From Hippopus hippopus (lineage: Eukaryota > Mollusca > Bivalvia > Cardiida > Cardiidae), in assembly GCA_946811185.2 (NCBI GenBank), contig OX328105.1, positions 48,484,845 to 48,548,844 on the forward strand: a stretch of 64,000 nucleotides of DNA, in the 5' to 3' direction. The notes under the pieces were generated by a model. That model was not told the origin of the DNA. It searched no databases and was given only the letters and a program-made list of their open reading frames with translations. The first letter of the stretch is position 1. Each line of letters begins with the position of its first letter. Shown here one piece after another: positions 42,676-54,452 of the stretch. The position numbers and the translations under genes are program-made.

Positions 42676-42897
42676 TTAACCCTTTGTTTATAACCCTGAG
42701 AAAGACAGCATTTGAAGACATCGTAGGAAATGAAGGAAATGTTTGTTACAAGCACTTTCTTCTTTTCGCTCAAAATATTTTCTACCACTTCCAATCATAC
42801 CACCAATCATTTGATTATCTGAATTTATCGTCTGCAAGTGCCTTCAAATTCGACAATACCAAAATTTTCACATCCGGTAAAAGTTTTACAGAGGTTA
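42676..42897. repeat. Family A MITE upstream of LIPE
   Basis: TTAACCCTTTGTTTATAACC start, decayed hairpin (AGGAAATGAAGGAAATGTTT, ACTTTCTTCTTTTCGC), end AAATTTTCACATCCGGTAAA. Confidence 0.7.
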
Positions 42898-43065
42898 GCA
42901 TTTAGAACGGGTTTGACATATGTTTTTTGATATGATATAATGACCTAAATGCGCCTTATGGTTAACTAAATAAATTGTCACCACCTGGACGCAATTATTT
43001 CCGAAAGGGCCTAGCAAACTATATATAAACACAGAATCAGCAGCCTTCTGATGGATGAAGCATCG

Positions 43066-43163
43066 ATCATGTTGGTCATAGGGGTCCGTAGTTTGACTCT
43101 TGTCACCTATGTACAGACTATGGGTGACAGGAATCAAACTACGGACCCCTATGATCTTGGTCT
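43066..43163. repeat. Long near-perfect hairpin
   Basis: TCATAGGGGTCCGTAGTTTGA and its complement TCAAACTACGGACCCCTATGA flank GTCACC/GGTGAC arms with a loop centred at about 43115. It is not one of the families A, B, C or G. Confidence 0.85.
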
Positions 43164-44652
43164 GCAATGTAGATCTAGGAAAAGTAAGACAGAAAGAATT
43201 TACGGCTAAAAATAAACATTGATCTGATGTTATTTTCTTAGATAGATCTCCATATTGACCGTATTTGAACATAAATAGGTCAAATCAGCAAAATAGGTAA
43301 TAAAAGAAGTAATTTATGATACTCAAAGGGAGATAACGCTATCAAATGTCATTTTAGTTTTCTCTTAAAGTTATTTCCCTTGCAAATTGTGATTTGTTGG
43401 AAGCCGCTAGAAAGCGGCTTCCAGTAGGAATGTACCTAAACTATATATTTACCATGTAGATGATCAGTAATTATTCGATTGGTTATTATTTCTGGAGATT
43501 TTCTAATAATATCGTGTTAGTGTTACAAAATTACTCCACATGTCTCTTTCTTAAATATTCAATCAGACTTACATGAACATAAAGTCTGGTTTTCTTGCAG
43601 TATAAGTTCATTCCCAAATAACAACTAAAATACAGAAAAATAAACTTCCTTTGATCGGCTAGTCCCCCGAACTTTTCCAACTTAAAGGATTCCTTCCTTG
43701 TTCCCAAACGAAATTGTAACGTTTTCCGTCTATCACAGGCTTTCCCACCTCTAAACGGTTTTCGCATTTGTCTACTTTTTTACAAGACAAAATAATGATA
43801 ATTATGAGATGGAAAGCATCTTAGAATATGATAATCAGAAGCAGTTTTATGTACAAGTGTTTCGTCCAGTTTTAATCTTTAAAGATAATAGGGCGATTAA
43901 CCTTTGATAAAGTTATAGACTGGTTACCTCCCTACACATGTGTAGTTTAATATATGGATCCGTGGAAATCGATATTTGACCGATCAGGTTATCGCATTTA
44001 TTCTACCCGATGTCCAGCCTTGTTGTCTGCTATTTCGGGTCCCAAATAAACGACTGTTAACCTTGGAGGGGTGCGACAGTATTTATTTATTTTGTGTTTT
44101 AAACGTTTGAATTTGAGAAAAAGTTTAAAATATGTGCTTTGAGAACATGTACCGCAGACGTGAGATCACGCAGAGGCTGTAGACAAGTTTGAATTATGAT
44201 AATGACTGAAAATGGGACATACATGTTTGTAAAGAGTTCTGATCAGCGCTACATTACACAATTGATTAATAAATGTTATAGTTTTTCCGCTCTGAAAGAT
44301 TCTGAAAGAGACAAAAACGTTTTAAGTGGAAAACAAAGGTAAAAATAGATCTATATAAAATACTAATAAAAAGAAAATACGTTTACTTGAATATCTAACC
44401 TTGTTCAATAACCTATATGCACATCCAAAAAGTGGCACTTGTCATCAGTGTTTCAGCTTGACGTTAATCTTAACCCTTGGTGCATGAAGATTATGCCGAA
44501 TGTGTAGATATAGATCAGAATGCAAATAACATGAAGTTCAATCTTGGATTAAAACTATTTGCTATTTACAATAAGCATATTGACGTGTATTCCTCACTAC
44601 ATATTCCTCACTAAAAGTAGAATTCAATTATGAAAAAGTCTAACTTCTGTTC
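43164..44652. other. Intergenic sequence, little recognised
   Basis: Contains a small MITE pair CAAAGGGAGATAAC/GTTATTTCCCTTG at 43326-43385 and a perfect 24-bp palindrome at 43400-43423 (GGAAGCCGCT..AGCGGCTTCC). No exon, RNA gene or long frame is seen. Confidence 0.5.
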
Positions 44653-45919
44653 TAATACAATACAATACAATACAAATTACTTTATTCTGCATCTCAAGTA
44701 CAATAACATACAAAAAGAGGAAATGAAGACAAAAATAAGATGAGTAAATATAAAAACATTTCACACGGTCAATGTAACTTTTTAAGAAAATAGTAGAGGT
44801 AGAGAAAAAAGAAAACAAGAGAAGACAAAAAAAAAAATTTTTTTTTTTTTGAGAAATGGCAGTAAACCCATTGTCCCCCTGGAAACTGATTTGCAAAAGA
44901 AAGTTTTCAACGCAAGTCAATAGATCTTAACTATATACATATTCTGTCTATTTGTGGGAGCCTGGTGGTAGAAGGAGAAGCTACCCGGAGTGGGTAGCCG
45001 CCCCCTCCACCACAAAGCCCTCAACAGTAGCCAGTTGCAAAGCATATGGCATATATGGGATGAACTCGTCTGTGGGGAGCAATGGGTTTAAAAAAAAAAA
45101 AAAAAGAAGAAAAGAAACTATAGTTGTGCAAATGAAAAAATAATTTCAACTTCAGCAAAGTAGTTAAGGATCAGACAGCATATAAAGTGCTGTCTGATCA
45201 TAGCCTTGTATTCTTGAACAGAGAGAAAACTACAATAGCATACAAGAAATAAGATGTGAGTAAATCTTACAGTAACTGATTTAAAAAGGCTGAAGATTCT
45301 AGCAGGGGAAGAGTGACCAGGGATCGTATATAAACTACGAGTAGGATCCCTGATGCATTCAAGAATACAACATCCCATCGGGAAAGCCTGCATGGCTTTA
45401 TTTAATAACTAGATCGCAAAAATAACAGACATTCTTACTTAAAGAGCAAACTAGCAAACGAACAAGGGACACCTTTATACACAAAGGGGTATGGACAATC
45501 TTAATAGCAACCAGCTGTATTAGGACAAATAAAATAGAGACCTTGTTAACGCAATTTTTATACCACTAAGGCATGAAAAGTTGTATTCATACTGAATAAA
45601 GTTAAAATTACAGGTTACTGTTTTTAACACACCGGTAGATTTTGTGTTGGACAGAGAGTACACCCCGTCTGTATAAACACGGAAGCGTGCTTGCATAAAT
45701 TTGGGTTGAATGGAAATTCCTTTCGTTTGTAAGTATGGTAAATAGTAAGTTTGTTTTGTTTACGTTTGTGATCTATTTTTGGTATTCATCATAATGCGTT
45801 CATGATTGGAATTGTTTCATAATCGACGACACGAATTTGCTCAAATTGATAAGTTTATTTTTATCAGTTTCATTCAGAAGCATATTGAAGTTAAACGTGT
45901 TATTGCTGTATTCCTCTAG

Positions 45920-48379
45920 TTAAAATTTTTGACGCAGTGCATTGAAATATGGACAAGAGAACAGACAGTGCATTTCATCACATATTGCATTTGACAAACA
46001 TTTAGTACATTTCCTTTCAGTGTATGGGGTGCCATTCCATCTGCCGAATTCTACTGGTAATTTATGATTGGCTGTCCTAAAAAGAAACAAACTGATGGCT
46101 AGAGAGGAGGGGAGGGTTGACAAGTAAGATTCAAATCTTAAGTCGAGCTTAAATATACTATAATTTCTTGCTTTTTGAGATTGTGTCAGCTGTTGCGACC
46201 ATTCTTGTCTGAACTGATCAATTAGATTGTGTCTGATCAGAGTATGGATATTTTTAACATGGTTGTGATTATGAGTAAACCAGATTATGTCATTGCCTGT
46301 GTTCAAAAGAATATTTTTTATGTATGTTAGCCATTTGTACTCATTACTAGTGTCATTTAAAACATAATCATATACTTGTCTGGAAATTTTATTTCCATGG
46401 CTACAAATAATTTTGTTCCAAAAGTTAATCATTTTTGTTTTTATATTTATTGTAAGTGGGTAATGTCCCAGTTCTCCATATAACATGTACCTTGGGGTTG
46501 ATTTTTTAGCATTTACAATTTTTCTCAAAAATTCTACATGCACTTTTTCCTGAACTTCATGAGATTCATGGCCCCATATCTCCGCCCCATACAGTAAAAT
46601 TGGTACGACTGTGTGATCGAACAGTTTTAGCTGTAGATCAATTGGCAGATTAAGTGCACGTGACTGGGCCACTACAGAATGCATTGCTCTTTTAGCTTGT
46701 TCTGCAAGTTGCTTGCGTGCACTGAAAAAAGACCCATTGCTTGTGAATAAGAGACCAAGATATTTGTAATTGTTTGTAATCTCTATCACTTTGTTATCAA
46801 ATCTAAAAAACATGTGATTAGAATAATTTTGTGCACCGAAAACAATAACTTTGGTTTTTTCTAGATTTACAGTTAGTTTCCACTGTTTACAATATTCATT
46901 GAAATGGTTTAAAATATTTTGCAGCTCATGGGGTGTCTCTGCAAGAAGAATGGTATCGTCAGCATACAAAAGGACTAAGAGTCTTAACCAAAATTGTTCA
47001 TCATGATGCGAAGACAAGGTAACACCCTCACCACCTTTGATTATAAGATGTGATTCTAGATCATTAAGGAATATTGAAAATAGGATTGGAGATAAATTTT
47101 CACCTTGGCGGACTCCGGTCTCACATGAGAAAAAGGGGGACTGTTGACCATTTAGCGTAACACATGATTTAATGTTTTGATACATTTGATGAATTACTGT
47201 GAATATTTTACCATTAACACCTGAGGCAAGTAATTTTGACCACAAGCCTACTCTCCATACTTTGTCAAAAGCTTGTGAGAAATCCACAAAGCAACAAAAA
47301 AGTTTACGTTTTTTCTTTTTCAAAATATTAATAATGTTGTCTAGGGTAAACATGTGATCTGCACAGGAGTAATCTTTCCTAAATCCTGCTTGATTTTCGC
47401 TCAGAAGCTCGTTATCCTCTATAAATTTAGTAATTCTTAAGTTTAAAATGGCAGTAAAGAGTTTGCCAAGGCAAGATAAAATTGTAATGGGTCTGTAGTT
47501 ATTGGGCTCTGATGGTTGTCCTTTTCCTTTATAGATAGGGTGAATGGTTCCTTTTAACCATGACTCCGGCATATAACCTGTGTCTAAAATGGAATTGAAG
47601 AGAAAAACATATACAGGTAACAGTTTCTCTTTAGTACTTTTGATATATTCATTCAAAATGTTATCGGTCAAACTTGATGCCTTTGAATTTTTTAAATTGG
47701 AAATACACTTTAATATTTCATCAGCACTAATGGGCTCATTTAAGCTGGTAACATGTAGGTCTCCTTGGCTGAAATCCAAGTTTTGGATGCTTTCATCAGC
47801 TCCATCACTGTCTGAGTTTACAGTTTGAAAATGCTTATAAAAGTCTTCAATGCTTGGTGTTACAGATGTATTTTCTTTAGATTTTTTATTTTTTCTCAAT
47901 ATTCTCCAATATTTTTTGGGGTTAATACTTTGCATTTTCCTTAATTTATTTGCTGTGATATACTTATGCTTGTTTATGTAGTAGTTCATTGTCTTTTTAT
48001 AATCTTTGCTGGCAATGCCAAGTTTATCTTTATAACCTTTAGTTTTAAATTTCCTGTAGTTTGCTTTAGCAACATGATAACGTTTTTGTGAAATTTGACA
48101 TTGACGTCCAAACCAAGGTTGACTACTTTTGACCATTTCATTATGCTTTTTGCAAAAAGTAATTTTGGCAGAATCATTGAGCAGATTTGTTATTTTTTGT
48201 GTGATATTATCAATATTGTCAGGTGTAGGGTTGAGGGATTGAATTTGGTCAGTTATTTCATGTAACTTTCTATCAGAGATATTCTCTACAAATTTTTCTG
48301 ACAGAGTCTCATCCCATCTTATTTTAGGTTTATTTTTTATCTTTTTCAGGATAAGGTGCCTTGTCATGAAAAATGGGTG
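45920..48379 (-). pseudogene. LINE reverse transcriptase region
   Basis: Frame of about 815 codons with all core reverse-transcriptase blocks: YKGKGQPSEPNNYRPITILS, CFVDFSQAFDKVWR (about residue 357), GVRQGENLSPILFSIFLNDL (about 415), LLYADDTILLAET with the catalytic YADD (about 464), and NYKYLGLLFTSNGSF. A C-terminal CTKC..CDEMHCLFSC zinc-finger-like motif follows. The frame is offset by one base from the endonuclease frame. TAA at 45920-45922 comes 34 codons before a second stop at 45810; the readable tail after it (NNTFNFNMLLNETDKNK) is typical of related elements, so this TAA is probably a mutation. Confidence 0.92.
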
Positions 48380-49259
48380 ACCTGAGACTCCATTTCAGAA
48401 GAGCATGGCCATCAGAGAACAGGTGGTCTGTATCCGTAACAGAAAAATTATGCAGCAGGTGGAAGCATTGAGCAGTTACCATTACATAATCAATTACAGA
48501 TTTATCTCTAAAAGTAAATTGACCCACATTTTTATCTTCTCCATACCTACCGTTTAGAATGAACAGATCATTGTTTCTGCAAATGTCTATTAGAGTAAAA
48601 CCACGGGCATTTGTTTTCTTGTCTTTTGATTCTCTGTGTAGCTGAATATTGAGATTTTCTATAATCTTAAACTTCTCAATAATCGAAGTTTGGCTATCAG
48701 ACATGTTTAGTTCTGAAAACATAAAATTGTCAGTGCAACTATAATCACGAATCTTCGCGATTCGAGCATTATAATCTCCCGCCAAAAATACATTTTCATG
48801 ATTTGAGCAAAAATTTGCAATTTCGTTTTCAAGGGTACGAAGACGACTTTCATCGTAAAACTTTGATCTATCGGGGGGTATGTAGACTATACCGATGACG
48901 ACATCTTCTTCAATTGAAAACATTGACTTTGATACTGCGACCCATTGCACATATTCCGCATTACTTTTAATATTTCTCACGTGCCTAGCTATTGTTTTTC
49001 TAACGAATAAACCAATCCCTCCGGATTTTCGGACGGAGTTATTTTCTCTATGTTTTGAAATGAACGTAAAATCAGGTATTTCAATTCGGTCAAAACTGTC
49101 TAAATTTGTTTCTAAAACGCCTAAAATATCAAACTGTGATACTTGTTCCAAGAATTCTGTATATTCCAGTCTACGTTTCAAACCACAAACGTTTAAGACG
49201 CCACATTTCAGTTCTGTTAAATTTACTTTTTTCTTTGTTTCAGAGGTTTTCCCGGGCCT
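48330..49259 (-). pseudogene. LINE endonuclease domain (EEP family)
   Basis: Directly after the ORF1 TAG, in the same frame, the sequence runs open into LKCGVLNVCGLKRRL, the typical start of the endonuclease-exonuclease-phosphatase fold. It then shows ILGVLETNLD, KSGGIGLFVRK, VIGIVYIPPD, FLAGDYNARI, VIDYVMVT and FSDGHALLKW. These carry the Asn, Glu, Asp/Asn and terminal Asp/His positions of the active site that nicks the target DNA. There is no ATG near the domain start (the apparent start at 49181 is TTG). The frame ends at TAA after a run of A at about 48330, before the reverse transcriptase. Confidence 0.85.
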
Positions 49260-49952
49260 GGCCTATCCGTTGTTGTCCGCACTGTTGTTTCCTCCATGAT
49301 GATCGGCGATGGTGTCTGGAGCCCATGGAGCCCATGGGCGAAAATTTGTTTGACTGCTGATAGGTTGAGTGTCGTCTGCATGTGACTGGGAGGTCGTAGT
49401 TTGTTTACTTCGGCTACGCTCACTATGTTCACGAGTTTGTGTAACTGTATTGATAGTAGCACTACATGTAGGAGATGTGTTAACGCGAGGAGTGTTTATA
49501 ATTTGTCTCCAATCAGGGAACATATCACAAACAACTTTCCCATTCTTGACAAGTTTTGCTGGAAATTGAATTCTAACTTTTGCGGAAGGATTTTTAGACT
49601 TCAACTGTTTATACTGTGGCCAAAGTTCTTTGCGGGCAGTGGTGATTTCAGGGGGAAAGTCTCGATTTACGCTGAAAGATGTGCCAGCAAGCTTATGTGT
49701 AGCACTCATAATGACCTCAGTAGATGCATAATCACGGAAAGCTACAATGATAGAGCGGTTTGCACCTGGGCGGAACCTACCAAGCCTATGTGCTCGATCT
49801 ATGACAGTGTCTTCAAAAATATCCATTGTATTTCTCAGAAATTCTCGGACAATATCTGGACAGGACTCGTTACGACTCTCTGTGAAACCTCGAAATATTA
49901 GATTCTTTCTTCTCGAACGAGCCTCTAAATCAATAGTTGTACTGGTCGAAGT
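49260..49952 (-). pseudogene. LINE ORF1 (nucleic-acid-binding protein), 5' truncated
   Basis: Minus-strand frame open from 49952 down to TAG at 49260-49262. It reads LEARSRRKNLIFRGF, then CPDIVREFL, IDRAHRLGRF, RSIIVAFRDYASTE and a PPEITTARKELWPQYKQLK segment: the RRM-like and C-terminal domains of L1/CR1-type ORF1 proteins that bind the element RNA. The first ATG in frame (49826) falls in the middle of the domain, so that start would be too late; the natural start must lie further upstream and is missing. The C-terminal tail is Thr/Ser/Asn-rich. Confidence 0.82.
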
Positions 49953-49955
49953 TCA

Positions 49956-52139
49956 GCTCGAAAGGCAACTTATGCGATTAAATAAATTTTTGACTTGGTC
50001 GTATTAAAGTAGATTAGCACATCTGTCAGTGCAAAGAATGTGTCGGTAAACTGTTAATTGATAGGAAGTGTGTTTGATTGCAAACCAATTTGCCGCTCTA
50101 ATCAACTTGACCACCCGTTGTCTTCAGTATATCATAAGATAAAACAAACTACCGTCAATGATAATAACAAGTTTGTTAATTGACAGCACACTTAACGCAT
50201 TTTAAAATCATCAGACAACCCTTTTTCCCTTAACCTGAAATTGAAATTTTTCATAAACTTACACCTCTCTGTAGAATCCGACAAACTATAAACTTTCCGA
50301 AATGCTCACAAGTAGATCTAATTCAGTGTTATTTAGTTGGGTATGGTGTTGAGATGACTTTACTAGCCTTACGAAAACAATAAGAATCTTTCTGTGGCAA
50401 ATCGGAGGTTTGTTGAGGTCTTTTATTCTTTCGAGATCATTGAAGTTCAAAACTTTGCTAAAACAAGTAGATCTATTTCATTGTCCGTAGCCCCCGTAAT
50501 TCGCCCTTTTTGTATATATTCTTGTGTAAATTAGTAAGCATAGATATTTACCGAGAATTCAGCATCGGCAGAAACATATGATAGAAATATTTTTCCGGAA
50601 TTTTATTGAGAAAAACAGTCATGACAGCACGATTTAAGTAGCCTATCTGCTATACTGTATATGTATTTACTGTGGTTGTTTGGGAGCCCTTGGCAACAGT
50701 AACCAAGGAAGTCGATTATCTTATCACCACGGATCCATTTATCGTATTATACAAAGAGCAGTCTACATCAGCTATTTATAGAAAGCTTGTGAAAAGATAA
50801 CCCTTTTTTTTCTTCCCTTCGTCGACACTTTAGGCAAATGGATTTTGTTACATGGACGATCTACCTTATGAGCCCTTTAAAATTTAGCATTTAAGGTATT
50901 GTGTGTCGAAGCTGTTATGATCATACTGTAAGTCTGTGCAGTATGGCCCTGATCTACTATACCTGTGAAAAATGTATGGATCGTGATGTAAGTTGTCCAC
51001 AAAAATTACCAAAGTGGTGCATAGTGCTCAGGGTTGAAACTGTTCGAAAATGACAGAAATAGATCAAGATCAGACAGTACATAGTCTGTGTAATATTCTT
51101 TTAATATTTTATAAGATATTGTAAACGTAAAAATTTCTTGTTTATTTTTTCCGTACTCAGTTTATTTATTTTATTCGGTGTAGTTGAAAAGATAAAGTTA
51201 TTACCGAACCTATCACTGTGCATATACAACTTTTTACGTCGCTGCTGGTCAAGGGTTTGAATGGCTCTTGAAGTTTACATTAGAAGTTTTATAGGTTTGT
51301 ACAAGGCCTATGCAGAAAATGGTTCAAAGTATTTTTTATTAAACGATTTACGGGTATATAGAGTAATAGTTACTATGTTGCTGTTGGATAGATCCAGATC
51401 CTTAAAGACTTAAAAAAAAATTATTTTTTTTTAGTGGTTCGCGCCAACTGCGAAGGCTATGATCAGAAGAATTTTGGAGATACTATGCAAAAGTCTCTAA
51501 TTCTGGAGTAGAAATGTAAAAATTCACTTTGTTATAAGCAGGCTAAGATACTTTTTTGACAAACAAAAGGAAAATGTTTTAGAAGAAAGTTGTTGAATAT
51601 TTTTTTCTTTTTGTAAAAAATAAAACACAATGAAAATATCACTTAAAAATTGTAAATACATGTCGATCTGCATGAATAACGATCTAAATATCACTTTGAA
51701 TAATTACTAACTTACATAGTTCCGCAGTGTTGCCTTTGATGCCCCTACAGAAGTTTGCTTTTTAAAATCATTTAATAATGAAAAATGCTGTACTTGAATA
51801 CGCAATTTCTCCATTTTCAAACTTCGAATAGAAATTTGAAAATTCCCATGCTTTTACATATTTTCTCACGTATGCATTATCACTTTAAATGGAAATGATG
51901 ATTATGATGCTAATAATGGTACAAGATAATTTAAGATTACTCTCTTAACTCCTGCCTTTTTTTTTTTCCTGCATTTTAGTATCATTTGTAATGATCTTCC
52001 GTTTGTGGAGGAAAACAGATACAAAAATGTCATCACATTTTTTCTAGAAAGTCAATATTTCTGAAATTGACCACCAAAAGATTGCGGCTTCTATGATGCC
52101 ATGCATCATAAATTTGTCTTGTTGATTGTTTGAATCCTG
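49956..52139. other. Unassigned AT-rich intergenic sequence
   Basis: About 2.2 kb upstream of the LINE with poly-T tracts (51424-51434, 51959-51969). A weak GATCAAGATCAGACAG fragment sits near 51065. I find no exon, RNA gene or clear repeat element. Confidence 0.45.
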
Positions 52140-52385
52140 ATTTTCATTATCTCCTGCTAGATGGCATTCGTCAAATACACATCCGCTCTCGGTTATATCA
52201 CGGCGATACCTCACATATCCACGTATGGCCTTGGTTTCAGCAGTACTGGGCAAGGGCTCTGAAGTGTCTTTCCCAAGGACTCTCCGCCGAAATTCACAGT
52301 GCTTCGAATGAGGAGCGAACAAGGGGCCTCTAGATTACGATTCCTACCATCTACCATTGAGGCATGCAGCACCCCCGTGTGTGCT
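52140..52385. repeat. Possible SINE remnant
   Basis: TTTCAGCAGTACTGGGCAAGGGCTCTGAAGTG..CTTTCCCAAGGAC followed by GATTACGATTCCTACCATCTACCATTGAGGC resembles the body and reversed tRNA-like head of a SINE. The box motifs are diverged, so confidence is low. Confidence 0.35.
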
Positions 52386-52559
52386 ACGAACGGAATCCAA
52401 GATTTTAATCATGCCGCCGTGTTTTAAAAAAGCCAGCGGTCTATTGGGTGCGACAATGGCTGTACCCTGTGGCTTTTTGCGAATTTATGCTCAGAAACAT
52501 TACGCACTCCGAGTAGAGAGTCACGGCTATTTCATCCTTAGCTTGTTATGCTGGACACA

Positions 52560-52965
52560 ATACGCTTTGCAGACAATGTAAATCAAGAAAGTGCGCAGAA
52601 CATGCAGTCTGATCTTGATCTACACCGTCCGTTACAGTGCGATTTTCCATCGAAAAGAAATAGGATGAAATCGCAAAATTTGATTTATTATTATCGGTTT
52701 TTATTTTTATAGCAAGTCCTAGGCCTTATCTTGAAGATGGAGAGGTTCCATTAACCCTTATCCTACTAAGTAAGTGAAATAAACTTTTTAAACTAACAGT
52801 AAAAACCTAAATTTTACTATCTCAAAGCTACTTTTGGGGAAAAGATATCTTCTTATCAGACAGTGTTGATTCAAGATCAGACTGCACGTTCTGTGCAGTC
52901 TGATCTTGATGTACACCGTCCGCAAAAGGTTCCTCAGTCGCGCTTAACAGCCAAAGGCTTAAGTG
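52560..52965. repeat. Two family G MITEs
   Basis: Hairpins at about 52575-52628 (AAGAAAGTGCGCAGAACATG/CAGTCTGATCTTGATC) and 52862-52920 (AAGATCAGACTGCACGTTCT with complement). ATTAACCCTTATCCTACTAA at 52750 and TAACAGCCAAAGGCTTAAG at 52946 are the outer ends of the second copy. Confidence 0.65.
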
Positions 52966-53199
52966 ATAAAAGAAGGTTTCGTCTCCTCCCATTTTTCGGC
53001 GTGGCTGAATACGCTGTATTTTGACCTATTCTTGGTTTATAAATATTCTCCGATGAATAAACAGAAATTTGCCATTGATCAAAATTGTGGCCATGTTTAT
53101 TCGGCGGGCACCAGCAGGCCCATTTGTAGGCACATTTATGATACAAATATCTCTTTCATAGTACAGCCAAAAAAAAAGGTTCATATTTCGGTACCTCTT

Positions 53200-53842
53200 T
53201 ACGGTGGCACAAAAGTGACATGGAAGATATATTTTATACTACGTGCGCACGCAGTAGCTAATACGTGCGCACGTAATAAGTAATACGTGCGCACGCAGTA
53301 GTATTACGTGCGCACGCAGTAGCTAATACGTGCGCACGTAATAACTAATACGTGCACACGTAATACTATTGCGTGCGCACGTATTAGCTAATACGTGCGC
53401 ACGTAATAGTTATTACGTGCGCACGCAGTAGCTAGTACGTGCGCACGCAGTAGCTAATACGTGCGCACGTATTAACTAATACGTGCGCACGTATTAACTA
53501 ATACGTGCGCACGTAATAATCGACCAATCAGTTTATAAGGATCAATAAATGTCTATCTTCCACTTCCATCTTGAAACAATGGCTTCCGTTCATGATTCTG
53601 ATTGGTGGATTATTACGTGCGCACGTAATATGTAATACGTGCGCACGTATTAGCTACTGCGTACGCACGCAGTAGCTATTACGTGCGCACGTATTAGTAA
53701 TTACGTGCGCACGTAATAACTAATACGTGCGCACGTAATACTACTGCGTGCGCACGTATTACTTATTACGTGCGCACGTATTAGCTACTGCGTGCGCACG
53801 TAGTATAAAATATATCTTCCATGTCACTTTTGTGCCACCGTA
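53200..53842. mobile_element. 643-bp palindromic element built of CpG-rich 12-bp palindromes
   Basis: Perfect inverted ends of over 60 bases: TACGGTGGCACAAAAGTGAC..ATATATTTTATACTACGTGC and its complement. CCTCTT is duplicated directly outside (53194-53199 and 53843-53848). Inside, ACGTGCGCACGT or a one- or two-base variant occurs about 13 times in the left half and 9 times in the right, mostly every 22 bases, separated by AATAACTA-, CAGTAGCTA- or ATTAGCTA-type spacers. The centre (53520-53611) is a different 90-bp spacer with CCAATCAG/CTGATTGG inverted at its edges. There is no coding capacity. Confidence 0.88.
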
Positions 53843-53979
53843 CCTCTTACACCGTGTTACACAATCTATTTTGAAAGACATTTCTTGTTTCTACATTACA
53901 CACATGCGTTATGGACGCGGCGCCCTTGAACAGCACATGGACAAACCATTGCCAAATTGACGACTTGGCCTTATCTAAA

Positions 53980-54160
53980 GATAAGTAAGTTGTAAGCATT
54001 TGCAGACGACAAATTAAATGTAGATCAAAGGATGGGATTTATCTTTGAAATGGTTGAAAAATATGCTGAAATAGGAGAAAATGCTTGTTAAAGCATTTTC
54101 TCCTTTTTCAGAAATGTTTTCAAGAGCTTCAGGGTCATTAAAACCGAGGGGTGGTTTTGG
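53980..54160. repeat. Family A MITE (left part truncated)
   Basis: Arm TTGCAGACGACAAATTAAAT, hairpin 54062-54115 (GGAGAAAATGCTTGTTAAAG and complement), then CAGGGTCATTAAAACCGAGG. Confidence 0.75.
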
Positions 54161-54175
54161 ACAAACAGTCACTAT

Positions 54176-54439
54176 TGGCTTGTAACACGCGAAAAGGGGC
54201 ATTCGGACTTTAGCGTAAAGTGTCGTCTCGGATCAGCCTGCGCAGTCCGCGCAGGCTAATCCGAGACGGCACTTTACGACTACATTAGATTTTGTTCTTC
54301 AGTAGACTTGTGCAAAACAGAAAATTACATAAAAACGTAAAGTGTCGTCTCGGATTAGCCTGCGCGGACTGCGCAGGCTGATCCGAGACGACACTTTACG
54401 CAAATGTCCGAATGCCCCTTTTTGGTGTGTTGCAGGCCA
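54176..54439. repeat. Family C twin-hairpin MITE, copy 1
   Basis: Ends TGGCTTGTAACACGCGAAAA and TTTGGTGTGTTGCAGGCCA. Two hairpins in series, each with AGTGTCGTCTCGGATCAGCC/GGCTAATCCGAGACG and a GCGCAGTCCGCGC centre, separated by CTACATTAGATTTTGTTCTT. Confidence 0.9.
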
Positions 54440-54452
54440 TTTTTATATGAAC

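Larger units (their letters stand above)
44653..49955 (-). mobile_element. LINE retrotransposon (CR1/L2-like), about 5.3 kb
   Basis: Non-LTR retrotransposon with ORF1, an apurinic-like endonuclease domain and reverse transcriptase in order on the minus strand. The 3' end is shown by AATAAA followed by (TTGTA)n at 44654-44690 (minus strand). The 3' UTR is about 1.15 kb. The 5' end appears truncated inside ORF1 at about 49955, where the frame meets a stop and no coiled-coil region follows. Three lesions separate or shorten the reading frames (see parts). The exact clade needs a phylogeny. Confidence 0.9.

Noticed and set aside
44950..45110. GC-richer stretch with TGGGTAGCCGCCCCCTCCACC as a possible exon
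   Set aside because: It lies within the LINE 3' UTR between the reverse transcriptase and the (TTGTA)n tail and has no splice signals or continuous conserved frame.
49401..49901. 166-codon plus-strand frame
   Set aside because: Antisense of LINE ORF1.
53230..53815. Regularly spaced palindromes that look at first like a CRISPR array
   Set aside because: Spacers are 8-10 bases and themselves repetitive, units are palindromic and lie in both halves of an inverted repeat, and the context is animal DNA with no cas genes.
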